From assembly GCA_017940895.1 (NCBI GenBank), contig JAGAXM010000009.1:1-59549 (forward strand): a DNA stretch of 59,549 nucleotides, in the 5' to 3' direction. Source of the DNA: Clostridiales bacterium. GTDB taxonomy: Bacteria; Bacillota; Clostridia; Saccharofermentanales; Saccharofermentanaceae. Below are positions 26,610 to 35,622 of the stretch, in pieces. The position numbers were made by a program, and so were the translations under genes. The notes below the pieces were generated by a model. The model had not been told where the DNA came from and searched no databases. It was given only the letters and a program-made list of their open reading frames with translations. Each line of letters starts with the position of its first letter. Position 1 is the stretch's first letter.

Positions 26610-27480
26610 ATCTGGGGTCTCTGTCTATGTCTCTGTGATGCACAGTGACTTTGTAGCCTTCATCGGCAAAGATCTTGCCCAAAGTCTCCGCGATAAATAC
26701 GGATCTGTGGCGTCCGCCGGTGCATCCGACTCCGATATTAAGTCTGGTCTTACCCTCTCTTATGTAGAAAGGGATCATGTATTTTAGCGTATCGCTGAAT
26801 TTATCTATGAATACGCGCGTCTCCTCGAAGCCCATCAGGTATTCCGCGACGGGCTCGTCCTTACCGCTCAACATCTTAAGCTTATCCACCCAGAACGGAT
26901 TGGGCAGGAATCTTACGTCAACAACGTCATCGCTGTCTGACGACAGACCGTACATGAAGCCGAAGGACTCTACGTAGATCGACAGACCCGATGTCTCCGC
27001 TTCCTCAAGGACAGTTCGCAGTTCTTTGCGAAGTGCGGAGAGAGTCGTCATGGTGGTGTCTATGATATTCGTGGCGCGCCCGCGGATTCCCTGCAGCATC
27101 TTACGCTCGGCTGCGATCGCGTCAACAAGGCTCATCTCTTCCGTAAGGGGATGCGTTCTTCTTGTCTGACGGTAGCGGCTTACGAGGACGTTATCGTTCG
27201 CCTCGAGGAATATTATCCTGTAAGTGCAGTCCAGATCATCGAGCTTAACCAAGGCGGCATCAAAGCCCTTAAGATAGCTTCTTAAGCGGACATCGACGAC
27301 GATACACAGTTTGTCTATGGACGGACCGCCCTCCTCGCCTTCGTTCATGAAGGATTCGACAATACTCGGAAGCAGTACGGGCGGCAGATTATCGATACAG
27401 AAATATCCGTGATCTTCAAAGTAAGCCGCAGCCTGCGATTTTCCCGCTCCGCTCATTCCCGTCAAAATGATGATGTCCAT
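26581..27480 (-). CDS. rapZ: RNase adapter/nucleotide-binding protein RapZ (YvcJ)
   Basis: P-loop protein of the RapZ/YvcJ family, which binds RNA or nucleotides and adjusts amino-sugar metabolism or competence in model species. The P-loop GMSGAGKSQA is at the N-terminus. The family-specific C-terminal domain contains IGVGCTGGRHRSVF and VHHRDIDRDP. Length is 299 residues. It starts at the murB stop codon with a one-base overlap and overlaps whiA at its 3' end. The hprK-murB-rapZ-whiA order is a known clostridial arrangement. Confidence 0.94.
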   Translation of the reverse strand: MDIIILTGMSGAGKSQAAAYFEDHGYFCIDNLPPVLLPSIVESFMNEGEEGGPSIDKLCIVVDVRLRSYLKGFDAALVKLDDLDCTYRIIFLEANDNVLVSRYRQTRRTHPLTEEMSLVDAIAAERKMLQGIRGRATNIIDTTMTTLSALRKELRTVLEEAETSGLSIYVESFGFMYGLSSDSDDVVDVRFLPNPFWVDKLKMLSGKDEPVAEYLMGFEETRVFIDKFSDTLKYMIPFYIREGKTRLNIGVGCTGGRHRSVFIAETLGKIFADEGYKVTVHHRDIDRDPRYDPKIPETI

Positions 27481-28391
27481 TAGTCTTTTCTCCCGCCAAG
27501 AAATCTTACTTCACACTCAAGCCTGACTCCGCTGTCCTCATATACTTTATCCTGAATATGCTTAATAAGTCTCTTTATATCCTTCGAACCTGCGGTGCCT
27601 CCGTTATTTACAACGAATCCCGCGTGCTTCGGACTTACCTCGGCACCCGAATCGTCAAGAGAGAAACCCTTGAGTCCGGAGTCCTGTATGAGCTTGCCCG
27701 CGAAGTAACCTTCGGGACGCTTGAACGTAGATCCGCACGAAGGCACGGTCAGGGGCTGGGACGCATTACGCTTGTCGCGGAGTTCCTTTACGAGCGCATC
27801 GATCTTTGGCTTATTGCCCTTCTTAAGTCTCGCCGTAAGTCTCGTTACAATCCTTGACCCCTGCGCGAAAAACGAAGTTCTGTAACCGAAGTCGTCCTTC
27901 GTTACTTTCATATCTTTGATCTGTCCGTCTTCTATGTATCTGACCTCGACTGCTATGTCGGAGATATCCCTGCCGTAAGCGCCCGCGTTCATGAAGACCG
28001 CGCCTCCGACGCTTCCCGGTATGCCGCATGCAAACTCGGCTCCTTCGAATCCTTCCAACGCAGCCCTGTTGCCGAACTTCGACAGAAGGCAGCCCGCCTG
28101 CGCCGTGATGATGCCGTAACCGCTGTCCCCGGGATCATCCTTAACTTCTATACCGGACATGTTATTCCCAAGCTTTATGATAAGCCCGTCGAATCCGTCA
28201 TCATCCGCGATGACGTTGGAACCGTTGCCTAATACGAACGTCTCCAGATTATTGTCCCCGGCAAACTTAAGAAGCTCTATTATCTCCTCTTCCGAAGAAG
28301 GCTCTGCAAAGTACGATGCGGGACCGCCGGTCTTCATCGTAGTAAGAGGCTTCAGCAATACGTCTCTTTGAATTATGTTCTCAATTTGCAT
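27480..28391 (-). CDS. murB: UDP-N-acetylenolpyruvoylglucosamine reductase
   Basis: FAD enzyme that reduces UDP-GlcNAc-enolpyruvate to UDP-MurNAc in peptidoglycan synthesis. It has the FAD-binding segments VLGNGSNVI and GIPGSVGGAVFMNAGAYG and the catalytic Ser region SCGSTFKRPEG, where Ser protonates the intermediate. It is of the short type IIb-like form at 303 residues. The start codon shares one base with the hprK stop, and the stop shares one with the rapZ start. Confidence 0.94.
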   Translation of the reverse strand: MQIENIIQRDVLLKPLTTMKTGGPASYFAEPSSEEEIIELLKFAGDNNLETFVLGNGSNVIADDDGFDGLIIKLGNNMSGIEVKDDPGDSGYGIITAQAGCLLSKFGNRAALEGFEGAEFACGIPGSVGGAVFMNAGAYGRDISDIAVEVRYIEDGQIKDMKVTKDDFGYRTSFFAQGSRIVTRLTARLKKGNKPKIDALVKELRDKRNASQPLTVPSCGSTFKRPEGYFAGKLIQDSGLKGFSLDDSGAEVSPKHAGFVVNNGGTAGSKDIKRLIKHIQDKVYEDSGVRLECEVRFLGGRKD

Positions 28392-29320
28392 CAGCTTAAG
28401 TTGCCTCCCGGGAATACTCTGTTAACAAGATCCTGAGCAGCGTTGAAGCCCATCTTCTTGACTCTGTAGTTGATCGCTGCCGCCTCAACGATGATCGCGA
28501 GGTTACGTCCGGGTCCTACCGGTATCGTTATGGAAGGAACCTTAAGTCCCAGTATCTCCGTGGTCTCCTCGTTGAGACCCATTCTGTCGTATGTCTTGTT
28601 CTCATCCCACATCTCGAGATTGATTACGAAGTCGATGGACTCCTGCGGCTTAACTGACGATACACCGTAGAGCTCCTTAACATCCATGATGCCTATGCCT
28701 CTTATCTCGATAAGGTGCTTTATGACATCGGGCGCCTTGCCTACGAGTGTGGTCTCGGAAACCTTCCTTATCTCGACCTGGTCGTCTGCTATGAGTCTGT
28801 GGCCTCTCTTAACGATCTCGAGCGCGGTCTCGGACTTACCTACGCCGCTCTCACCCAGGATCAGGATACCCTCACCGTTAACCTCTACGAGAACGCCGTG
28901 CATCGACACTCTCGGAGCAAGCTCCATCTTGAGGTACTTTATAAGCTCGCTCGAGAAATCGCTCGTCGCCTCGGCTGTTCTTAATACCGGAGTCTTCGTC
29001 TCCTCGGCAGCCTCTAAGATTTCTGTCTGCACCTCGTGGTTACGCGTGATTATAAGCGCAGGTATATCCTTCTCGAAAAGCGTGGATATCGACTTCTTTC
29101 TGTCTTCGGAAGTAAGGTTGCAAAGGAACGCATGCTCCATGTTACCGACGATCTGAAGTCGGTCGGGACCGAAGTGGTCATAGTATCCTGCAAGCTGAAG
29201 TCCGGGACGCGTAACGTCCGCGACAGTTATTCTTCTTTCCTCAATATCCCCTGAATCGTAAACAACTTCCAACTCGAAGTGCTCGACTATCTGAGACAGA
29301 AAAATACTTGAATAAGGCAT
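28391..29320 (-). CDS. hprK: HPr kinase/phosphorylase
   Basis: Bifunctional kinase/phosphorylase acting on Ser46 of HPr, the master switch of carbon catabolite repression in Bacillota. The P-loop is LGESGVGKSETALE and the family signature is EIRGIGIMDVKELYG. The N-terminal domain (about residues 1-130) is complete; total length is 309 residues. It is encoded downstream of the cellulose-utilisation genes, separated only by a zinc-ribbon protein and a small membrane protein, so its level may be raised when those genes are transcribed. That link is inference. Confidence 0.95.
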   Translation of the reverse strand: MPYSSIFLSQIVEHFELEVVYDSGDIEERRITVADVTRPGLQLAGYYDHFGPDRLQIVGNMEHAFLCNLTSEDRKKSISTLFEKDIPALIITRNHEVQTEILEAAEETKTPVLRTAEATSDFSSELIKYLKMELAPRVSMHGVLVEVNGEGILILGESGVGKSETALEIVKRGHRLIADDQVEIRKVSETTLVGKAPDVIKHLIEIRGIGIMDVKELYGVSSVKPQESIDFVINLEMWDENKTYDRMGLNEETTEILGLKVPSITIPVGPGRNLAIIVEAAAINYRVKKMGFNAAQDLVNRVFPGGNLS

Positions 29321-29348
29321 ACGACTCCTCCGCTTCGTTATCAGTCAA

Positions 29349-29582
29349 TTATACACCAGTAGGAAGGTTTTCTTCCCCGCTTAAATAACCGGATCCGAAT
29401 GAATCTGCTTCGCCCCGGCTTAAGTTATTCCTTCTTATCTCGTAATCAATGCCGAATGTATATTGGGATTTCGATCCTGCCGCGTTGCCGATATCGTTAG
29501 ATCTTATGAGCAGAGAGGAGAAGATAAGTAAAGACACTCCGAACCCGAGGCCCAGTGAGATTAATAATGCGAGTATATCCAT
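29349..29582 (-). CDS. Small single-pass membrane protein
   Basis: A 77-residue protein of unknown function. It has one N-terminal membrane segment (ILALLISLGLGFGVSLLIF) followed by a polar tail rich in Ser, Gly and Asn. The start codon directly abuts the stop of the zinc-ribbon gene, so translation is probably coupled. The pair may form one complex, as both have membrane segments. hprK starts 28 bases downstream. Confidence 0.6.
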   Translation of the reverse strand: MDILALLISLGLGFGVSLLIFSSLLIRSNDIGNAAGSKSQYTFGIDYEIRRNNLSRGEADSFGSGYLSGEENLPTGV

Positions 29583-30803
29583 TTACCCCTGTCTCCTTCC
29601 CGCGAAATTAAAGATAGATACATCCTGCGTAAGATCGATGCTGCTCATAACCTTCCTTATCCTTGCTATACCGCACGAGAACAAAGCGATCGTTCCCGCT
29701 GCTATTACCGCCAGGATCTCTATTCCCGCCGCAGTACTCTTCTCGAAGTTAAAGTCGATAAGAAGCGGCAGCAGGTTCCTGAATATCAGGAAAAACAGAC
29801 CCGTCAGTAAAAGGCCCGCAGCTGTCATCAAAAGGAAGAAAAGCCTCTTATCCCAGGGAACACCGCATACCACTTTGCCGGTCTGTCCGTTAACAACTAC
29901 CGTATTGTGAGTCCCGTTATGAGTATATGTAATAAACCATGCGGGCAGCATCGCATACTTCAAGTGCTTATAATCAATATCGGTCCGGTGCTGTTCCGAA
30001 TGAATCCTGATCGAACTTGCCTCATGTACATTCCTAAGGACCAGTTCATCAAAGTATTCATCAGCCCTTTTGCTCGCCGCACTCTTGAGATTTCCGTAAG
30101 TGACATCGGAGATATTCGAATAGAACCCGAGAAGATACTCTTCACTGAATGACGTAAGATCATCAAGGTTATACGGCTCGAGTCTTGAACTGCTCTCATC
30201 GGAGAGCATTCTTGATCCGTCCAGAGGAAGGCCCGTGATATTCATAACACCTGCCCTGCCGAAATACTCGGTCCTGGTCCTTCTGCCGCTTCTGACGCTT
30301 CCGGATACTACAACCGAACCTTTATGCCGGCAGTTAACGATCCAGTAAGGAATATATATTCCGCGTACTTCATCCTGCTTAAAATTCCTGATGCTCTTGG
30401 GAATAAATAATCCTTTGCCGAACCTCTCGCGCACGGCTCCCAGAGCCTCATCGGCAGATAATTTGAAAGGAAGGATATACCCCGGTCTTTTCTGCTTGGT
30501 GATCCTGCTGAATACGACCGCGGTATTGCCGCAGTAAAGGCATCTCGTCGAGACTTCCGTCCCGTTGATGATGACCTCTCCTCCGCAGCTTTTGCAGATA
30601 TATACATAGCGGTCTATATATTCGGGAGCATCCAAACCGTATATATCGCTTAGGGATTCGACCTTGGTATCCCAAAGAAGTTCCTTTTCCGTGACACCGT
30701 AATCTCCGGGGGCAAATGTTCCCCCGCAGTTATCTCAGATAAGCATCTGCTTTCCCGGATCGAAGACCAGCTGTCCCGTACAGTTTCTGCATCTGCCGAT
30801 CAT
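29583..30803 (-). CDS. Double zinc-ribbon membrane protein interrupted by an in-frame TGA
   Basis: The natural frame starts at ATG 30803, overlapping the cellulase stop as ATGA. It reads MIGRCRNCTGQLVFDPG, then a TGA at codon 23 (30737-30735), then DNCGGTFAP, and continues open to 29583. The TGA falls exactly where the third Cys of a CxxC-x14-CxxC zinc ribbon is expected. A second, intact ribbon follows (YICKSCGGEV ... RCLYCGNT). The rest is a conserved soluble domain (FIPYWIV-like: GIYIPYWIVNCRHKGSV) and two membrane segments near the C-terminus. The possibilities are a nonsense mutation or sequencing error, restart at TTG 30635 giving a 350-residue protein, or recoding of TGA. Function is unknown; zinc binding is inferred. 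Confidence 0.7.
30707..30737 (-). other. In-frame TGA codon plus downstream GC hairpin
   Basis: TGA occupies 30737-30735 on the minus strand. Eight bases later begins a perfect 6-bp stem CGGGGG/CCCCCG (30726-30721 and 30712-30707) with the loop AACATTTG. The arrangement recalls a bacterial SECIS element, but the distance from TGA to the apical loop (about 14 bases) is shorter than classical examples and the loop lacks an early G. The sequence is seen directly; recoding is speculative. Confidence 0.5.
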
Positions 30804-32497
30804 GGTCTCAGAAGCACATTGGCATTACATCTTCCGATCCATTCCTGAGATCCTAAGAAACCTCTGTAGACCTGCTCGCGTGTCATGGCACCCGAATCAA
30901 GTCGCTGGGTCCAGTAAGGAAGTCCCACTCCGTCCGGTTCGCGTCCGAGTATCGTGATATACATACGCCGTACGAATTGCTCGTTACTCATATTCGCACT
31001 CATCGCGGTAAACTCATTCGAGAAATAGAATCCGTCCGCAAGTGTCATACCGTCGACAGTATTATTCACTAGCCTTGCATACCGGTATGCCTTGCCCTGA
31101 GGGTCGGAAGAACGACCGAGCATATTTACATACAATCGCTCGATAAAGTCCATCGCATACTGCTGTTCTTCTGCCGTGACCACATTGGAATTCGACTGGG
31201 GCGAAGTATATGTAACCGCCGAGGAAGATCCTCCCGTTACGGTAACGCCGTTCGCGCCTAACTGAACCTGGTGATCAAGTCCTATAAACCTTCCGGATGA
31301 TGTCTGCCACAGCGTCGGTCTTACGAGCGCATACTTAGCCTCGTCCCATGTTTGGAAATCATAGCCTACAAGACCGCCCGTATCGCCTGAGTTCGCGTTA
31401 AAGCACCAGAATGTATGGCTCAAGCCGTAACGGTTGATCATCTGGGCTTCACAGTTCATCCACTGCTCATTGGCACCGCCGTCCATGAATCCGCCCCACT
31501 CACCGATCAGCAAAGGAGCGATATTCTCTTCCCTGATATAGAGGAACATATTGTGCCAGTACTCTGTATAAAGAGTGTTATAGGAGAAGCTTCCCCCGTG
31601 GAACCACGGCTGGTTATAAACAGCCGGACCGTAGTCGTGAGGTGAATAAACGATCTGATCATTACGGTCGGCAGAACCGAAGTTGACCGGGTAATTTCTT
31701 ACTCCCTGAAGGTTGCCGCCCCAGAAAGCCGTCTGACCGTTACAGGTCTCGATACCTTCGATAACGATAAGAAGATTCGGGTTGATATCGAGGATGGCAT
31801 TACCCGCTCTCGTAGCTGCTCTTCTCCAGTTATTCTGAGCATTGCTTCCGTCCCAGACAGTACCGCCGTGAGGTTCGTTCTTTAGGTCGATCGCGATGAC
31901 CGTATCGTTGCCGTTGTAGTGGCTCGTAAGCCATGTAAGCGATGTTATCCAGTCATCCTCGGAATACGTGCCGTTGTACCAGTACTCATACATATGACCG
32001 CCGCCGTTACTGTCCACACTGTGAAGATCGAACATAATCTTGAGCCCGTATTCACGGCACTTGGCAACGGCATAATCCAGAATCTGAAGACTGTTCATGC
32101 CGCTTAATTCGGGATTGGTGTATGAGTTATAGTTCGCCTGCGGATACTGACCGTTTCTCCATGAGAGGATCAGCTCCGAGGAGATCGGGATCCTGATAAG
32201 GTTGAATCCGTGGTCTGCGATAGCCTTCAGCCCGGACGCCATATTGATGGACCAGCATCCGTCGAAAATATTGGTTCCGGTGTTATATCCGAACCAGTTG
32301 ATACCGGTAAGTCTGACCTCGCGGCCCTGCGCATCGACTATCCTGCCGCCCGAAGTGTGCAGCCAGTCGTCTCCGTCAACCGCGGCAGCATATACAGCCT
32401 GTCCGTCAGACGTAATTCCCGGTATATTGACAAGCGCCGCTGTAAGCGACGCCGTCAATACAATAGTCAGGATCAGTGATAAAGCTTTTCGAAGCAT
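30800..32497 (-). CDS. Secreted GH5 endoglucanase (cellulase) with C-terminal DUF4214
   Basis: Extracellular beta-glucanase of 565 residues. A signal peptide (cleavage near AVYAAA, residue 39) is followed by a GH5 barrel. It contains the conserved GINWFGYNT start, RIPIS, the acid/base Glu of DLKNEPHGG (about residue 208) and the nucleophile Glu of LIGEWGG (about 333). A Ser/Thr-rich linker leads to a C-terminal DUF4214 repeat pair (FIERLYVNMLGRSSDPQG and FVRRMYITILGREPDG). DUF4214 is found in surface and S-layer-like proteins and may help cell attachment. ATG 32497 shares a base with the cellodextrin phosphorylase stop. No dockerin or CBM is evident. Confidence 0.9.
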   Translation of the reverse strand: MLRKALSLILTIVLTASLTAALVNIPGITSDGQAVYAAAVDGDDWLHTSGGRIVDAQGREVRLTGINWFGYNTGTNIFDGCWSINMASGLKAIADHGFNLIRIPISSELILSWRNGQYPQANYNSYTNPELSGMNSLQILDYAVAKCREYGLKIMFDLHSVDSNGGGHMYEYWYNGTYSEDDWITSLTWLTSHYNGNDTVIAIDLKNEPHGGTVWDGSNAQNNWRRAATRAGNAILDINPNLLIVIEGIETCNGQTAFWGGNLQGVRNYPVNFGSADRNDQIVYSPHDYGPAVYNQPWFHGGSFSYNTLYTEYWHNMFLYIREENIAPLLIGEWGGFMDGGANEQWMNCEAQMINRYGLSHTFWCFNANSGDTGGLVGYDFQTWDEAKYALVRPTLWQTSSGRFIGLDHQVQLGANGVTVTGGSSSAVTYTSPQSNSNVVTAEEQQYAMDFIERLYVNMLGRSSDPQGKAYRYARLVNNTVDGMTLADGFYFSNEFTAMSANMSNEQFVRRMYITILGREPDGVGLPYWTQRLDSGAMTREQVYRGFLGSQEWIGRCNANVLLRP

Positions 32498-35400
32498 CAC
32501 GAGAACTTAACCTCTACCTTATGTGAAGCACCGTCGGTGAAGATCGGTACCTTGCAGTCAGGAAGCTCATTGCCGTCACAGAAGACCTTTACGCCCTCGT
32601 TTGTACGGCGGAAGCCCACGGGCTTCGTGATGTTGATGTCGTAAACAGCAAGACCGCTGTTAACAGTTACGTTAAGCTCTGTGTCGTCGTCTCTGAGCAA
32701 AGGCTCAACGATGAGTGCATCAGATGTGAACTCTACGCCGAAGCATGAGAACAGGCACAACAGAAGCCATGTGGATGTACCGGAAAGTGTAGGTCCGATG
32801 TTCTCACCTGTGCTTGAGTTGTTGTACTGTGTGCACCACCTGGGGTTACCGCATGAGTCGAACGGATGCTTCAATGTTCTGTAAGGCAGGATGCAGTCGA
32901 TTACCCAGTAAGCTGTCTTGGCAAGCCTTGCTGCAAGCTCAACATCGGAAACTTCCTTGGATGCCTTGAGCATAGCTGCTGCAGCCATCATGTTAGCGTG
33001 CTTGAATACACCGCCGTTCTCACGGTCACCGGGATAATAAAGTGCAACGTCGATCTTGGGAGCGATCTTCGGATAGTCAACTGTGGAGCAGAGTCTGAAG
33101 CCGTAAGGTGACTTGATGTACTTGTCCATGGAGTCGAGCATCGTGGAGATCTGAGACTCATCGGCACATCCGGAAAGAACAGACCATGAGAATGCATTGA
33201 GGAAGTATGTTCCGGGAGCATCCTCTACCTGAAGCTTATCGCCTGCAGCACCGAGGTACTCAAGCTCGGGCTTATTCTTTCTGTTGAACAGAACTCTTGC
33301 AAAGAAGTCGTTCTTCCAAGCGTTCTCTCTCATTGTCTTCTTAACAGCCTCGGAAAGCTCGCCGAGCTCTGCAGCATAAGCAGCATCGCCTGTTTTCTCG
33401 AACATACCCTTGGCAGCATCGATGGCAACCTTGAGCAGGAAGCCGTTCATTGTGGACTCGGAGAACTCGGACTCGAAAGGAACCTCGCCGTAAGCCTTGC
33501 CCTTAGCTGCGATCTGCTCCTTGTAAGCTTCAAGCTTCTTTGCAGCAGGCAGGAAGTCAGGGTCAACTCTCAGACAGTCGTTCCAGTCAGCTCTGTCGAT
33601 GAGCGGGATACCGTGTGCACCGACGGAAATCTTTGCGCTGTAAGTAAGGATAGCCTTGATGGTCTCGAGGATAGTTCTCTTCTTGCCCTCGCCCTTCTTA
33701 ACAGCCTCCATGGCAGCCTCGGGTGTCTCATAAGTCTGAGCCATTACTACCTCTTCCTTAAGGAAGTCGTAGTCGCCTGTCAAAGATACATATCTGTCGA
33801 GAGCCTGGAGCAGCCACAGTCCGTCATCGGACCACTGACCGGGCTCCTTGCCGTACCAGTAGAAGTTGTGATTTGTGTAACCTGCTTCGAATACGTTGCT
33901 TGTCCACTCGCGGAGCAGCTTCTTAACGAACTCCTGCTGTCCCATACCTGCGAAATAGTACATGGAAGCGAAGATGTCCTGGATCTCTCTGAATCCGATC
34001 TCACGGTAACCCTTCTGTGTCCAGTCGAGTGATCTTGATACGAATGTCTGATAGAAGACCTGGAAAGGAAGGTTATTGTTAACATAAGCCTCGAAGTTCT
34101 TATCGTCGTGAGAGATCTTCATGTACTTGCTGTAATCGTGTGTGAAGTCAACGACTTTCTTGTACATCTCGGGGAGAGCCTTCTCGTCGCTGTAGTAAGC
34201 GATGAGGTTAGCGATCTCCTCGTTGGTTGTCTGATCAACAACATAAGCGTCGTTAACAACATCGGAAGAAAGACATGTGAAATTGTCTGCTCTTACGGAT
34301 CCGCCGGCCTTTACCGTGAAGCTTGTGGCAAGTGCGAAGAATCCGGGACCCTTTCTGGACTGCTTGTCGGAAAGGAATGCGATGTACTCAGGGTTAGCGA
34401 GCGTGCCGCTTCCTACGAAGTCTGCATAACGTGCGCAGTACTGTGTCGGGAGCTTAACCTTGCCGTCCTCATGAACGAGCAATGTGTTCCAGCGGATGTT
34501 GCCCTTGGCATTCTTGGGGTTGGGGTCATTACAGATGGCGAGGATATTGTCGTTCTCGTCATAGTAAACCTCGGACTCGCAGACAACCGTCGTGAAGATA
34601 ACGTCCTCACTTAAAGCGTGTACCTGCTTCGTTCCGAACATACCCGTGTAAACGATACGGAGGTCTCTGTCCTTGGAGCCCGTATTCTCGATGTTGATCA
34701 TCTGTGCTTCTGTAGCAAGAGGCATATCGTCCTGTGCAGGGAGGATAAAGATTGTTCTTGTGATCTTAAGTCCGTCCAGAAGCTCGTAGGAGATGATCGT
34801 TCTGTTCTGTGAATGTGTGGTGGTAACCTTCTTAAGACCGTCAGCCTTAGCCGTGCCGGACCAGAATATCTGCTTGCCGTTCTCTGTTAAGTAGAACTGT
34901 CTGTTGGCAGGGAAACCGTTCTCCTCAGGCAGGTAGTCCCATCTTGTAGCAAGAACCTGTGTGTCGGCATGTGATCTGAAAGATCCGCCGCCCAATGCAT
35001 CAACTGCACTCTTAGGCGTGCTCTGCAGTGGTCTGTCGAAGCCGATACGGTTACCGATCAGCATATTGGTGTAGTAGTGAGGACCCGGTGCGGGTGTGGA
35101 AGGATCGAAGCTTAACTCGCCGTTGCCGTCGAGCTCGCCGCCCCATGTCTTGGCACCTTCGATGGCAGCCTTGATCGCAGCCTTCTGCTCTGCGCTTATT
35201 GCCTCGGGTGCACTTGAACCTTCTGAATAAAGGTCACCTTCTGCCGTGAAGAGCACACTCTTGCCCTGCTCGAAAAGCTTAGTAAGAACATCGTTGATCT
35301 CATTAAGCTGGAGCACTACCGATACAACGGGTGACTCGAATGCAAGACCGCTTACTGCAGCTACAACGGGAGTCTTGGTAAATCCGATGTACTGTGCGCT

Positions 35401-35505
35401 TACATTGCCTGTGATGATGCTGTTAAACTTTCCCAATGCGATAGACTTAGCAGAAACCTGCTGATCTCTGGCTTTGATGCCGTTAACTGTCTTGTTGCTT
35501 GCCAT
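32497..35505 (-). CDS. Cellodextrin phosphorylase (GH94)
   Basis: Cytoplasmic GH94 inverting phosphorylase that cleaves cellodextrins of three or more glucoses to glucose 1-phosphate and a shorter chain. The 1002-residue length and the APGPHYYTNMLIGNRIGF, PKSAVDALGGGSFRSH and ENGFPANRQFY blocks match clostridial cellodextrin phosphorylases rather than the shorter cellobiose enzymes. The catalytic Asp lies in DRADWNDCL (about residue 640), and the late KHANMMAAAAMLKA and GTSTWL motifs belong to the phosphate/sugar site. No signal peptide. A GGAGG site precedes ATG 35505. Other GH94 specificities, such as beta-1,2-oligoglucan, are less likely but cannot be excluded. Confidence 0.88.
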   Translation of the reverse strand: MASNKTVNGIKARDQQVSAKSIALGKFNSIITGNVSAQYIGFTKTPVVAAVSGLAFESPVVSVVLQLNEINDVLTKLFEQGKSVLFTAEGDLYSEGSSAPEAISAEQKAAIKAAIEGAKTWGGELDGNGELSFDPSTPAPGPHYYTNMLIGNRIGFDRPLQSTPKSAVDALGGGSFRSHADTQVLATRWDYLPEENGFPANRQFYLTENGKQIFWSGTAKADGLKKVTTTHSQNRTIISYELLDGLKITRTIFILPAQDDMPLATEAQMINIENTGSKDRDLRIVYTGMFGTKQVHALSEDVIFTTVVCESEVYYDENDNILAICNDPNPKNAKGNIRWNTLLVHEDGKVKLPTQYCARYADFVGSGTLANPEYIAFLSDKQSRKGPGFFALATSFTVKAGGSVRADNFTCLSSDVVNDAYVVDQTTNEEIANLIAYYSDEKALPEMYKKVVDFTHDYSKYMKISHDDKNFEAYVNNNLPFQVFYQTFVSRSLDWTQKGYREIGFREIQDIFASMYYFAGMGQQEFVKKLLREWTSNVFEAGYTNHNFYWYGKEPGQWSDDGLWLLQALDRYVSLTGDYDFLKEEVVMAQTYETPEAAMEAVKKGEGKKRTILETIKAILTYSAKISVGAHGIPLIDRADWNDCLRVDPDFLPAAKKLEAYKEQIAAKGKAYGEVPFESEFSESTMNGFLLKVAIDAAKGMFEKTGDAAYAAELGELSEAVKKTMRENAWKNDFFARVLFNRKNKPELEYLGAAGDKLQVEDAPGTYFLNAFSWSVLSGCADESQISTMLDSMDKYIKSPYGFRLCSTVDYPKIAPKIDVALYYPGDRENGGVFKHANMMAAAAMLKASKEVSDVELAARLAKTAYWVIDCILPYRTLKHPFDSCGNPRWCTQYNNSSTGENIGPTLSGTSTWLLLCLFSCFGVEFTSDALIVEPLLRDDDTELNVTVNSGLAVYDINITKPVGFRRTNEGVKVFCDGNELPDCKVPIFTDGASHKVEVKFS

Positions 35506-35558
35506 ATGGGGAAACCTCCATTTTGTAGTAGGAAATATACGCTAATAATTCTACAACA

Positions 35559-35590
35559 GACCCCGCCAACCGAAAAGGGCTGACGGGGTC
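35559..35590 (-). other. Intercistronic hairpin between the two GH94 genes
   Basis: A 13-bp stem with two G-U pairs (GACCCCGTCAGCC/GGTTGGCGGGGTC on the minus strand) and a 6-base loop lies between the cellobiose and cellodextrin phosphorylase genes. No T-run follows, so it is more likely an mRNA-stabilising or processing element, or a leaky terminator, than a full stop. Confidence 0.65.
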
Positions 35591-35622
35591 TTGTCGTAAA
35601 TAAATTCAAGTCTTTACAAGAA

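Noticed and set aside
30707..30737. Firm selenocysteine assignment for the TGA at codon 23
   Set aside because: The hairpin is closer to the TGA than typical bacterial SECIS elements and its loop lacks the early G. Sec in a structural zinc ribbon would be unusual. Kept as a finding only.
29583..30803. Genome-wide reassignment of TGA to an amino acid
   Set aside because: Several genes here end cleanly at TGA with a correctly spaced next gene (for example the cellulase, metA and hprK), and TGG is used normally for Trp.
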